Assembly: GCA_964584245.1 (NCBI GenBank)
Contig: CAZOZK010000013.1
Coordinates: 1-17,521, forward strand
DNA length: 17,521 bases
Source: CAZOZK01 sp964584245
GTDB taxonomy: Bacteria; Patescibacteriota; Microgenomatia; UBA1400; PJMF01
Direction of reading: 5' to 3'
Shown: in pieces, positions 1 through 6,847 of the stretch
Position numbering within the stretch: the first letter of the stretch is position 1
How the letters are laid out: the number at the start of each line of letters is the position of its first letter
The notes under the pieces: generated by a model
What the model was told of the DNA's origin: nothing
The model's database searches: none
The model's input: only the letters and a program-made list of their open reading frames with translations
Translations under genes and position numbers: made by a program

Positions 1-1355
1 CATATAATGGACGTGGTGATTCTTCACATTCAAGAGGATCAGATAGCAGTAGTAGACCTCGATTCCAATCAGGTGCAGGAAGTTTTTCAAGATCTTCACG
101 ATTTTCAAATTCTTCTCGATCTTCAGAAGGATCAAGGGAAGGTTCACGAGATGGATCAAGATCATTTGGTGGTAGATCATCATCAAACGGATCAAGATTC
201 TCAAACTCTCGCCCACGTTTTGGCAATCGAAACGGTGGCAGATCACGTGGTCCACGACTTAACAGAGCAATCTACGTTAATACCCAGATTGAATCAATTG
301 AAGAAAAAGTATTTGTTCCAACTCATACCTTTTCAGATTTTGGTTTAACCGAGCAAGTTTTGACCAACGTGTTGAAACACAACTACATCAACCCAACGCC
401 AATTCAAGATGAAGCAATTCCTGCTTTAATGTCTGGCCGTGACGTTGTCGGTATTGCAAACACCGGTACCGGAAAAACCGCTGCTTTCTTATTGCCATTA
501 ATCCACAAAGTCATTGAAGATCCAAAACAAGGTGTTTTGATCTTGGCTCCAACCAGAGAGTTGGCGCTCCAAATCTTTGAGGAATTTAAGGCATTTGCAG
601 AAAACCTGCCTCTTGGTGTCGCTTTATGTATTGGTGGTATGAACATTGCCAATCAATTGCGAAGACTCAAGGACGATCCACATTTCGTGATCGGAACTCC
701 AGGTCGTCTCAAAGACTTGATTGAACGTGGTGCTTTCAAACCTCACTTGTACACTAATATCGTACTAGATGAAGTTGATAGAATGTTAGATATAGGGTTT
801 AGAAGAGATATTCAATACCTTATTGCAAAGCTTCCAGTGGAACGCCATGCAGCATTCTTTAGCGCCACAATGAATCGAGAAACTGAAGAAATCATGCGCC
901 AGTTTTTAACTGATCCAATCAGAATTACTGTCAAATCAGAAGAAACAGGCAATCGTATTCATCAGGATATCGTGGTGATTAAACGCGGAGAGAATAAGGC
1001 AGAGGTCTTATATCAACTCTTGCTACAAGAGGAGTTCTCAAAAGTGCTCGTGTTCGGTAGTACCAAACATGGCATCAACAAACTTGAACAAACTTTGTAC
1101 GACATGGGTATTCGCGTCACTTCAATTCATGGCAACAAGAATCAGAACGCTCGACAACGATCACTCCAAGAGTTTAAGGTTGGCAAAGTCCAAGCACTTC
1201 TTGCAACAGATGTTGTGGCACGCGGAATTGATATTGATGACGTGACTCACGTTATCAACTACGATGAGCCAACTACCTACGAGGATTATATCCACCGTAT
1301 TGGAAGAACTGGCCGCGCAGGCAAAGTCGGTACAGCGTTAACGTTTGTATCGTAA
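1..1355 (+). CDS. DEAD-box ATP-dependent RNA helicase, 5'-truncated by window edge
   Basis: ATP-dependent RNA helicase that would unwind RNA duplexes in ribosome assembly or mRNA turnover. The reading frame is open from base 3 to the TAA at 1353-1355, so the true start lies left of the window. An ATG at 360 is too late: the upstream Phe of the Q motif (TFSDFGL, about 327-350) is in frame before it. Visible motifs in order: Q motif (NPTPIQ), motif I ANTGTGKT, Ia PTRELALQ, Ib GTPGRLKDL, II DEVD in place of DEAD, III SAT, IV VLVFGSTK, V ATDVVARGID, VI HRIGRTGRAG. The protein ends ten residues after motif VI, so there is no C-terminal accessory domain. Instead, about 87 visible N-terminal codons (3-265) form a Ser/Arg/Gly-rich, probably disordered tail. 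DEVD resembles the CPR helicases I recall and does not suggest inactivity. A perfect palindrome terminator follows. Family certain, specific role unknown. Confidence 0.95.
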   Translation, partial: YNGRGDSSHSRGSDSSSRPRFQSGAGSFSRSSRFSNSSRSSEGSREGSRDGSRSFGGRSSSNGSRFSNSRPRFGNRNGGRSRGPRLNRAIYVNTQIESIEEKVFVPTHTFSDFGLTEQVLTNVLKHNYINPTPIQDEAIPALMSGRDVVGIANTGTGKTAAFLLPLIHKVIEDPKQGVLILAPTRELALQIFEEFKAFAENLPLGVALCIGGMNIANQLRRLKDDPHFVIGTPGRLKDLIERGAFKPHLYTNIVLDEVDRMLDIGFRRDIQYLIAKLPVERHAAFFSATMNRETEEIMRQFLTDPIRITVKSEETGNRIHQDIVVIKRGENKAEVLYQLLLQEEFSKVLVFGSTKHGINKLEQTLYDMGIRVTSIHGNKNQNARQRSLQEFKVGKVQALLATDVVARGIDIDDVTHVINYDEPTTYEDYIHRIGRTGRAGKVGTALTFVS

Positions 1356-1382
1356 TTGATTTATTCGCAAAAGCAAAATGAG

Positions 1383-1420
1383 TAATAGCAGCGCCTGTAC
1401 AGGCGCTGCTATTATTTTTT
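1383..1420 (+). terminator. Rho-independent terminator, perfect 32-base palindrome
   Basis: Bases 1383-1414 form a perfect inverted repeat (half-site TAATAGCAGCGCCTGT), GC-rich in the inner part, giving about 14 base pairs with a GTAC loop. A T run follows at 1415-1420. It lies 27 bases after the helicase stop and 12 bases before the stop of the opposing glycosyltransferase gene. On the minus strand it is followed only by a short ATTTT run, so it probably ends helicase transcription best and may act weakly in both directions. Confidence 0.9.
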
Positions 1421-1425
1421 CAATT

Positions 1426-3237
1426 TTATTTTTCCAACACAAGAGGCTTCATTGGTCTATCAATGTGGAACATTGGAACTCCATCTTTGAAGTCTATGTC
1501 TCTGACTCGCTCAAATGTGCCTGGCAATGTACAGTTCAAACTCACCACATAGAGATGTGTTGGGTCGTCATCAAGCGTATCATGCGGACATTTTTCTTCG
1601 GAAAAAATCATGTTGAAGAGCTGCCACGAACGTGCCCCGTTAAAATGAATGTTATCATGCGACAGCCGTTTGTTTGGTAGCGCTTGATACACAGACGGAT
1701 CAATCTTATTGTAGAACAGATAGAAAATATAGGGCTCCATTTCTCTATTGGTAATGGTGATCTGGCTGACTTCACTTTCTGGAAGTGTGTTCAGGTACGC
1801 ATAGAGTTCTTTGTAGCCATACTGGCGATACCACGGCTGGCTCAGCGCCTGTTGGATACTAAATTGATGCCAAGCTTTGGCGGTGTTTCCGAGTGTTGCC
1901 ACACCAAGAAGTATGATGTAACTGACGATAAGTCCTTTGCCAAGTAGTTCTACCTGTTTTTTTGGTAGGCTGCGTAGTGAGGGTTTTAGTTGATCTATGA
2001 GCGATATCACCAGATCAACACTCCACTGCATACCGGTGCCAATAAATACAGCCATTGGAACAAGTAAGAATAAAGTTCTGTAGACATGGGGAATTTCTGC
2101 AGTAGTCAGTGAGGCCGCAGCTGGAGCAATTAGCAGCCAAAACGCCATCCATAGATCATATCGAGTGCCGCGTCGTGCGCTGGCAATCAATCCCAAAATA
2201 AAGAACGGTAAAAATATCCACAAAAACTGACCAGTTTCTGGGATGCTGGCTCGTTGTGGTTGTGCCCCACCAATGAACAGGTAACTCAGCGATGTGTTGG
2301 TAAGATAACTATCCATATAGGTCTGAGCCCATGATAGAGGTTTATTGTGATAGATGTGAGTCAGCGTTGCAGATATGCCGCCTACTCCAGCCCTAAAAGA
2401 GGCCTCAGTTCGTTTGGCAGCAACGCCTGGATCAGAAAATAAACTAATTTGGCTGTAGCGTGCGCTGCTTGCGGTGAGTGCCAGGCCAAGACCAGCTATA
2501 GTGAGCAAGGCAATGCTAGCTTTCTGGATCCAGTTGGTTTTGAATTGTCCAAGTAAAACTCCAGAAATAAGGATGGCTGGCATGATCAGCCGAGCGGTGT
2601 GGTAGGTAAACAAGATTGAAATGCCAAGGAGCAAAAATCCACAAAAGGTGAGCCACCAAGCCACGCTGTGCGTGCGCAGCTTTGGTGTGAACTTTAATGC
2701 GACCAGTAATGCCACTGTGAGGGTGACGGCAACACCAGCTTCAATTGCGGTTCGCGAAACTTCCCAATGCCATGGGGTGACGATGAGTACTACTCCAGCA
2801 AGTGCGCCTGCAATAGATTTTTTTGTGTCTTTTGGATCGTACAGCAACAAAAAAACCAGCGAAGGGAGTAGTGAGCCAAAAACGGCTGCGGGGAGTCTGG
2901 CCGCTTCATGTGTGAGGCCTCTCAAGGCCACAAAAGGGATGGTGAGGTAGGTGTAGAGGGCTGGTTTGTAGTCGTCAAAACTGCGCATGGTCAGTGGCAA
3001 AAACTCTCCCCACTCGTCTCGGCCTGTTTCTAAAATTGAATACGCGTTGTAAGCCAGGGCTGCCTCATCTCCAAAAAAACCTGAAGGCAAATTGTTTAGA
3101 TTAGGGATACGAAACAGTGCAGCAAAGACTGCTAATGCGAGCGCAATGATGAGTGGGTATTGAGGATGAATTTGATCTCGTTTTACGCTTTGAGCGTGGG
3201 TTTGTTTTCTTTTAAAAATGGAAAAAGCATTGAACAT
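1426..3237 (-). CDS. Polytopic membrane glycosyltransferase, GT39/ArnT-like (PMT superfamily)
   Basis: Predicted GT-C glycosyltransferase that would move a sugar from a polyprenyl-phosphate donor to a protein or glycan outside the membrane. The ATG at 3237 gives 603 aa. A TTG 15 codons upstream is possible, but a TATAAT box (3252-3247) lies between the two, so the ATG fits better. Features: a charged N-terminus, a first membrane segment, then FFGDEAALAYNAY with the adjacent Asp-Glu pair (residues 57-58) typical of the first extracellular loop in this superfamily. Many more hydrophobic segments follow, then a soluble C-terminal part of roughly 130 residues. Length fits the family. It runs divergently from the aminotransferase gene and converges on the helicase. 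The G+C content looks higher than in the neighbouring aminotransferase. Donor and acceptor cannot be read from sequence. Confidence 0.82.
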   Translation of the reverse strand: MFNAFSIFKRKQTHAQSVKRDQIHPQYPLIIALALAVFAALFRIPNLNNLPSGFFGDEAALAYNAYSILETGRDEWGEFLPLTMRSFDDYKPALYTYLTIPFVALRGLTHEAARLPAAVFGSLLPSLVFLLLYDPKDTKKSIAGALAGVVLIVTPWHWEVSRTAIEAGVAVTLTVALLVALKFTPKLRTHSVAWWLTFCGFLLLGISILFTYHTARLIMPAILISGVLLGQFKTNWIQKASIALLTIAGLGLALTASSARYSQISLFSDPGVAAKRTEASFRAGVGGISATLTHIYHNKPLSWAQTYMDSYLTNTSLSYLFIGGAQPQRASIPETGQFLWIFLPFFILGLIASARRGTRYDLWMAFWLLIAPAAASLTTAEIPHVYRTLFLLVPMAVFIGTGMQWSVDLVISLIDQLKPSLRSLPKKQVELLGKGLIVSYIILLGVATLGNTAKAWHQFSIQQALSQPWYRQYGYKELYAYLNTLPESEVSQITITNREMEPYIFYLFYNKIDPSVYQALPNKRLSHDNIHFNGARSWQLFNMIFSEEKCPHDTLDDDPTHLYVVSLNCTLPGTFERVRDIDFKDGVPMFHIDRPMKPLVLEK

Positions 3238-3246
3238 AGTACCGTA

Positions 3247-3252
3247 ATTATA
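3247..3252 (-). promoter_or_regulatory. -10 box of the GT39-like gene
   Basis: Minus-strand TATAAT with 9 bases between it and the ATG at 3237. No convincing -35 hexamer stands at 16-19 bases. A transcript starting 6-8 bases downstream of the box would have a leader of only about 1-4 bases. Confidence 0.55.
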
Positions 3253-3311
3253 TCCATTAGTGTTGAGTTGCCTAGACAGCAAAAGTGCTGTTCCCCTAAC
3301 TAGATGTGCAA

Positions 3312-3320
3312 TGGTACAAT
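3312..3320 (+). promoter_or_regulatory. Candidate extended -10 for the aminotransferase gene
   Basis: TGG followed by TACAAT fits an extended -10 (TGn-TACAAT). Transcription would begin near 3327, leaving a leader of about 30 bases before the ATG at 3358. A weaker alternative, TATAGA at 3344-3349, lies 8 bases before the ATG and would give a near-leaderless transcript. I cannot decide between them. Confidence 0.35.
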
Positions 3321-3357
3321 ATCAACCGTAATAAATAGCGATGTATAGATAATTTTC

Positions 3358-4590
3358 ATGATTTTGCCTTTTGAAGCAACACCACCAAAAAAGGGGGATG
3401 TTTTTCCCCCATTGCCTGATTTAAAAATGGACTCACCATTTGTTCCTGAATTTGCGCCAGAATTGCATAGATTTCTCAATATGTTGCTTGCTGAAAATTC
3501 AATTGAAAATCCAGAAAATGTCGCTCAGTTAGAAAAAGATCTAAAAAAAGTATTTGTGCAATGGGTTAATAAAGGTATTCTTTTTGCAGCTTCTCATACC
3601 GATTCTTTAGTATCAGAAATTTTTATTGATCATACTGGGGATGGAGAGATTGGTACTCCAAATATTGCATTATTTCGTAGTAGCACAGAGGTCATGAGAT
3701 ACATTGCAAAAATAGTTTTGAAGAAAGATTGTGAAGCTGGTGAAAAATAACAAAAAGTATTTTTAGTTTCCCCAACATATTTTGGATTAAAAGATGTACT
3801 TAATGGTTGCGAAATTGAAGAAATAAAAACATCATTAAATGATGGGTTTGCCATTACAAAAGATGTTATAGGAAAAGTAAAAGAAGCGCTTGAAAATGGA
3901 GGTCCTGACGATGTACTTTGGATTTGCAGTCCAAATAATCCAACTGGTATATCATGGACTTTGCATGATTTAGAAGAAGTTCTTAAAAGCGCAAAAGGAT
4001 ATGTAATTGTTGATCAGGCATTTTTAGATAGTATCGATCCAGATAATAAGAACTCAGCGGCTCAATTGATTAAAAAATACCCAAAATTGATTGTAACGAG
4101 AACATTTTCTAAAGCTGTTTCACCCAAAAGTGATTTGGATAAAGTCGGAATTGCAATTGCTGATCCGAGTATCGTTAAAGTACTTGAAGAAATGAGAAAA
4201 GCAGATAAGATTGCTCTTTCTGAAAAGTCTTTGCGTTTAGCGATTGAATCACTTAAATATGTCCATCAGCTGAGAATGAATGCTGCAGAACTCAAAAGAA
4301 AAATAGAATATTTTTATGCACAATTGAAATTAATAAATGAACAATATGGTTTTCTATTTGAAGCTTCTCCAGATAGTGAAACAGGAGTGTTATTGCTAAG
4401 GCTTACCATGTCTAGAGTATTGTTTGAATATTTAGAAAAGTATAATGTAGCAGTACTAAATACAAATGAAGATCTAGGTATTTTTGGTGAGTTATTTGTA
4501 AGAATTTGCTTAGGTGATTTTGAACAAGTAGTTGCTTTTCTTGACAGGCTCGTAGCAATTGCTAAAGAACTGCAGCCTGCTGCAGGGTAA
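3358..4590 (+). pseudogene. HisC-like PLP aminotransferase (class I/II) interrupted by an in-frame TAA
   Basis: A fold-type I PLP aminotransferase, most like histidinol-phosphate aminotransferases. The frame runs from ATG 3358 for 130 codons, meets TAA at 3748-3750, and continues in the same frame for 279 codons to TAA at 4588-4590. Both halves belong to one protein. Before the stop come the N-terminal arm and a segment matching the cofactor loop region; just after it comes VSPTYFGL, the usual PTY segment. Later landmarks are SPNNPTG (Asn-Asn at 3934-3939), the PLP-contacting Asp in VDQAF (4012-4014), the Schiff-base Lys in TFSKA (4111-4113), and a C-terminal Arg in VRICLG (4501-4503) that would bind the substrate carboxylate. 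The first in-frame ATG after the stop lies beyond the catalytic lysine, so reinitiation could not give an enzyme. A nonsense mutation is simplest; assembly error or readthrough remain possible. Base composition is AT-rich. The 3' end overlaps trhO by 29 bases. Confidence 0.8.
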
Positions 4591-5476
4591 AATCACCTTT
4601 TTGACCTATCATTTTATCCAAACACTCCTTTGAACATGCTCCGTGTCTTTCTTGCTCACAACTTTCGCAACAAATAAACAATGATGGACAGCTTTTTTCG
4701 GCACAGTCAATGTAGCGAGTGATCTGAGTATCACAAAAAACACATGTGGAAATGGTTTTTGGATTCACCGAATTTACGCCAACATGAAGCCGTTTATCAA
4801 ACACAAATAATTCTCCTTCAAAATATTTTCCGCCGGTTTTTTCTGCGTAGACGTGCACACCCCCATGAAGTTGTCGGACATTTTCAAACCCTTGCTCGCG
4901 AAGGTATGCAGATGCTTTCTCGCATCGAACGCCGCCGGTACAGTAGGTGACAATTGGCTTGTCTTTATAGTTTTCAATTGTCTTTACGAACTCAGGAAAG
5001 TCGCGAAAGGTATCTATCGGTGGAATCACAGCGTTTTTGAATGTACCAATTTTAGCTTCGTAGGCATTTCGCGCATCCAGAATCAAAAAATCCTCATCTT
5101 TTTCATACAAATTGAGCAATTCCTCTGGCTCAATATAATGTGCAGTGTTACTGAGAGAAACATCCACCCCCTGTTTTTTTAGACCCAGCGTGACAATCTC
5201 TTCTCGCACTACCACGCGCAACTTTGGAAATACCTGCTCGTTTGTACTGGACGTTTTCCACTCAATATCGTTAAATGCGGGATGCTCACTTGTTTGTTTA
5301 CAATACTCGGCAACATCTTCAGGAAGTCCAGCAAGTGTGCCGTTGATGCCCTCGCTTGAAATCAAAATTCGACCCTTCAAATTGAGTTTTTGACACAGCT
5401 CTTTTTGCCAGGTTTTGATTTTTTCTGGAAGCTCAAGCGGGACGTATTTGTAGTACAAAAGTACTGTGTGTTGCAT
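4562..5476 (-). CDS. trhO: tRNA uridine(34) hydroxylase, rhodanese family (TrhO/YceA, UPF0176)
   Basis: TrhO makes 5-hydroxyuridine at the wobble position of tRNAs, the first step towards cmo5U/mo5U in bacteria that carry the pathway. The 304-aa protein has the family layout: an N-terminal acylphosphatase-like domain (about 1-95, with GRILISSEGINGTLAG), a rhodanese domain (about 115-220) with the active loop CTGGVRCEKAS (Cys179 and the usual catalytic Cys185), and a Cys-rich C-terminus (Cys 245, 248, 258, 263, 269, 270, 273, 281, 285) that probably binds zinc. Length is slightly below that of E. coli YceA. The ATG at 5476 begins MQHTVLLYYKYV as in homologues. An extended -10 (TGGTAAAAT) ends 8 bases upstream, so the message may be leaderless. 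The stop is TAG, inside the end of the opposing aminotransferase gene. Confidence 0.92.
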   Translation of the reverse strand: MQHTVLLYYKYVPLELPEKIKTWQKELCQKLNLKGRILISSEGINGTLAGLPEDVAEYCKQTSEHPAFNDIEWKTSSTNEQVFPKLRVVVREEIVTLGLKKQGVDVSLSNTAHYIEPEELLNLYEKDEDFLILDARNAYEAKIGTFKNAVIPPIDTFRDFPEFVKTIENYKDKPIVTYCTGGVRCEKASAYLREQGFENVRQLHGGVHVYAEKTGGKYFEGELFVFDKRLHVGVNSVNPKTISTCVFCDTQITRYIDCAEKSCPSLFICCESCEQERHGACSKECLDKMIGQKGDFTLQQAAVL

Positions 5477-5484
5477 GAACGTCT

Positions 5485-5493
5485 ATTTTACCA
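5485..5493 (-). promoter_or_regulatory. Extended -10 promoter of trhO
   Basis: On the minus strand TGG precedes TAAAAT, matching the extended -10 form, with 8 bases to the ATG at 5476. No good -35 is visible, as is common for extended -10 promoters. The box gives trhO its own promoter downstream of the surface-protein gene that ends at 5563. Confidence 0.55.
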
Positions 5494-5562
5494 GAAAAAA
5501 GGGTGAATGCGTGCTTGCTAGTTCTTTGGCAGCTATATCAAGCTTGCAAGACTATGAAAATG

Positions 5563-6831
5563 TTACGCTGTCTTCCAGAAGTACAGTCCAAATCCAATCA
5601 GGCCAATGATTCCCAGTGCTGACACAATGATAAGGATTGTGCGGATGGCGTTGTTTCTGCCTTGATTTGCAGCGATGCGCTCAGATTGTAGTTCACTTGG
5701 CAGTGGCACGATTTGTGGCGTTGCGGTTGGCGAAGGAGTTGGGGATTGTGTCGAACCCTGTGATCCTGAATTGCCAGTACTGCTGCCTGTTGTCCCGCCG
5801 CTGAGTGGTCTGCCCAAGTTTCCTATAGCACTTGTTGGGCTTGCTGATGGTGATGGACTTGGTGTGCCTGCAGAAGTGATGGTGACTTTAGCGGTTACAG
5901 TTGCCGATTTAGTCGCACTAGTGGTTGTAGTTCCTTTTGAAGTAGTGCCGCCAGTTCCAGTAGTGGTAACTTTAGCAGGAGCTGGTTTTTGACATGAGGT
6001 ATTCTCAATATTTGTAGCTAATCTACAACGGTTGTAGTAACAGGTTAACGATGAGTTACATTCGCGTGAATCTGAACAATACTCGTTGCAACTTCGCTCT
6101 AAGCCTTTTTGTGCAGGCACAGTACATTTGTCGTCTTCACGATTGGTGTGTACGCGACATCGGCCTTTGTAACATACAAACTCTGATTTGCATTCGGTGT
6201 CGGTAGCACAATTTTCGTTGCAACTTTTTTTATCATTGTTGTTAGTATTGTTTGAATCTGCCGAGATAGAAACTACAAATGATTGATTCACTACAATCGC
6301 GGTTGGGCTGTAGCCTTTGTTATGTTCAACGGCAACACTATCAGGACTTGGATACATCGTAATACCAATAGTTCCCGAGCGGCTTGGATTTATAATAATG
6401 GAAGCAAATTTTTTAGCACTGGTTTGGGTAGTGAAAATACTTTTACTGCCAGGATTTGACAACATCGTGATGGTGAATTCGGTTCCATCTTTTGTTTCTA
6501 CCAATGTATTCTTGATAGTCAGTAATTGCGAGTTGTCAGCAATTGTGGTGCTGATTCTATCTTTACTAACTCCAGTAATTAAGCCTTTGACAGTGAATCC
6601 CGAAACCAATTTATTTTTGGTATTTATAGACAGATCAATTGGAACGGATTGGCCAGGTTTAATAGTAGTGCTGCCCGTCGTTACGGTAAAATCAACTGTA
6701 GATGCAGTAGCTGCTTGATTGCGAATATCTTGTTGTGAGCGAAGTGCGTTGATGGAAAGTCCAACAATCGCTATCACAAGCATAGCTATACTGATAAAAC
6801 TAAGGTATTTTAAAAATGAATTGAGTTTCAT
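5563..6831 (-). CDS. Double-anchored surface protein: cohesin-like domain, two Cys-rich repeats, Ser/Thr/Pro linker
   Basis: Predicted extracellular protein of 422 aa held in the membrane at both ends. Order: membrane segment at about 10-29; juxtamembrane motif QQDIRNQAAT (33-42); a beta-rich domain at about 46-190 whose opening (VDFTVTTGSTTIKPGQSVPI) and following VSGFTVKG resemble cohesin-type beta-sandwiches; two 33-residue Cys modules at 204-236 and 248-280 with identical Cys spacing; a Gly/Ser/Thr/Pro-rich linker at about 285-375; a second membrane segment at about 398-418 and a very short tail. It follows the dockerin-like gene by 16 bases on the same strand, so they are probably co-transcribed, and pairing of the two proteins is plausible. 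No Shine-Dalgarno precedes the ATG. The cohesin assignment is by pattern only; membrane anchors and Cys modules are seen directly. Function unknown; adhesion or surface assembly is an inference. Confidence 0.8.
   Translation of the reverse strand: MKLNSFLKYLSFISIAMLVIAIVGLSINALRSQQDIRNQAATASTVDFTVTTGSTTIKPGQSVPIDLSINTKNKLVSGFTVKGLITGVSKDRISTTIADNSQLLTIKNTLVETKDGTEFTITMLSNPGSKSIFTTQTSAKKFASIIINPSRSGTIGITMYPSPDSVAVEHNKGYSPTAIVVNQSFVVSISADSNNTNNNDKKSCNENCATDTECKSEFVCYKGRCRVHTNREDDKCTVPAQKGLERSCNEYCSDSRECNSSLTCYYNRCRLATNIENTSCQKPAPAKVTTTGTGGTTSKGTTTTSATKSATVTAKVTITSAGTPSPSPSASPTSAIGNLGRPLSGGTTGSSTGNSGSQGSTQSPTPSPTATPQIVPLPSELQSERIAANQGRNNAIRTILIIVSALGIIGLIGFGLYFWKTA
5992..6222 (-). repeat. Two tandem 33-residue six-cysteine modules inside the surface protein
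   Basis: Modules at residues 204-236 and 248-280 share Cys at positions 1, 5, 11, 17, 22 and 33. Each has CNE at the start, an EC pair at 10-11, CY at 17-18 and RCR at 21-23 followed by a conserved TN. An 11-residue spacer separates them. Spacing is identical although the residues between differ, which suggests an old duplication kept by disulfide structure. Confidence 0.85.
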
Positions 6832-6847
6832 AGGTATGCTGTTATCG

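Noticed and set aside
7..348. A 113-codon frame with Asp/Gln/His-rich composition at the left edge
   Set aside because: It is the shifted reading of the Ser/Arg-rich tail of the helicase; the helicase frame is open through the same bases and joins the Q motif.
360..362. Start of the helicase at base 360 (TTG/ATG region)
   Set aside because: It would remove the upstream part of the Q motif (FSDFGL) that is in frame before it.
772..783. DEVD in place of DEAD as a sign of an inactive helicase
   Set aside because: All other motifs are intact, and DEVD matches CPR helicases as I remember them, so it is probably normal for the group.
1378..2950. Several plus-strand frames opposite the first GT39-like gene
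   Set aside because: They have no recognisable domains and are shadows of the minus-strand membrane protein.
3280..3282. TTG start for the first GT39-like gene
   Set aside because: The TATAAT box lies downstream of it and the added 15 residues look like translated promoter; ATG 3237 fits better.
3748..3750. TAA recoded as an amino acid in this organism
   Set aside because: TAA ends at least ten other genes here, so genome-wide recoding is excluded; only local readthrough remains possible.
3961..4590. Second half of the aminotransferase as an independent gene from TTG 3961
   Set aside because: The frame is open and homologous back to the TAA at 3748, including the PTY and PNNPTG segments, so this is the remainder of one broken gene.
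4570..4602. Terminator from the paired CTGCAG repeats and the T run after the aminotransferase
   Set aside because: The stem is not followed directly by the T run and the bases are constrained by two overlapping coding ends; support is too weak.
5675..6718. Plus-strand hydrophobic frames opposite the cohesin-like protein
   Set aside because: They are complements of its Ser/Thr-rich and beta-rich coding sequence, which reads as Val/Leu-rich on the other strand.
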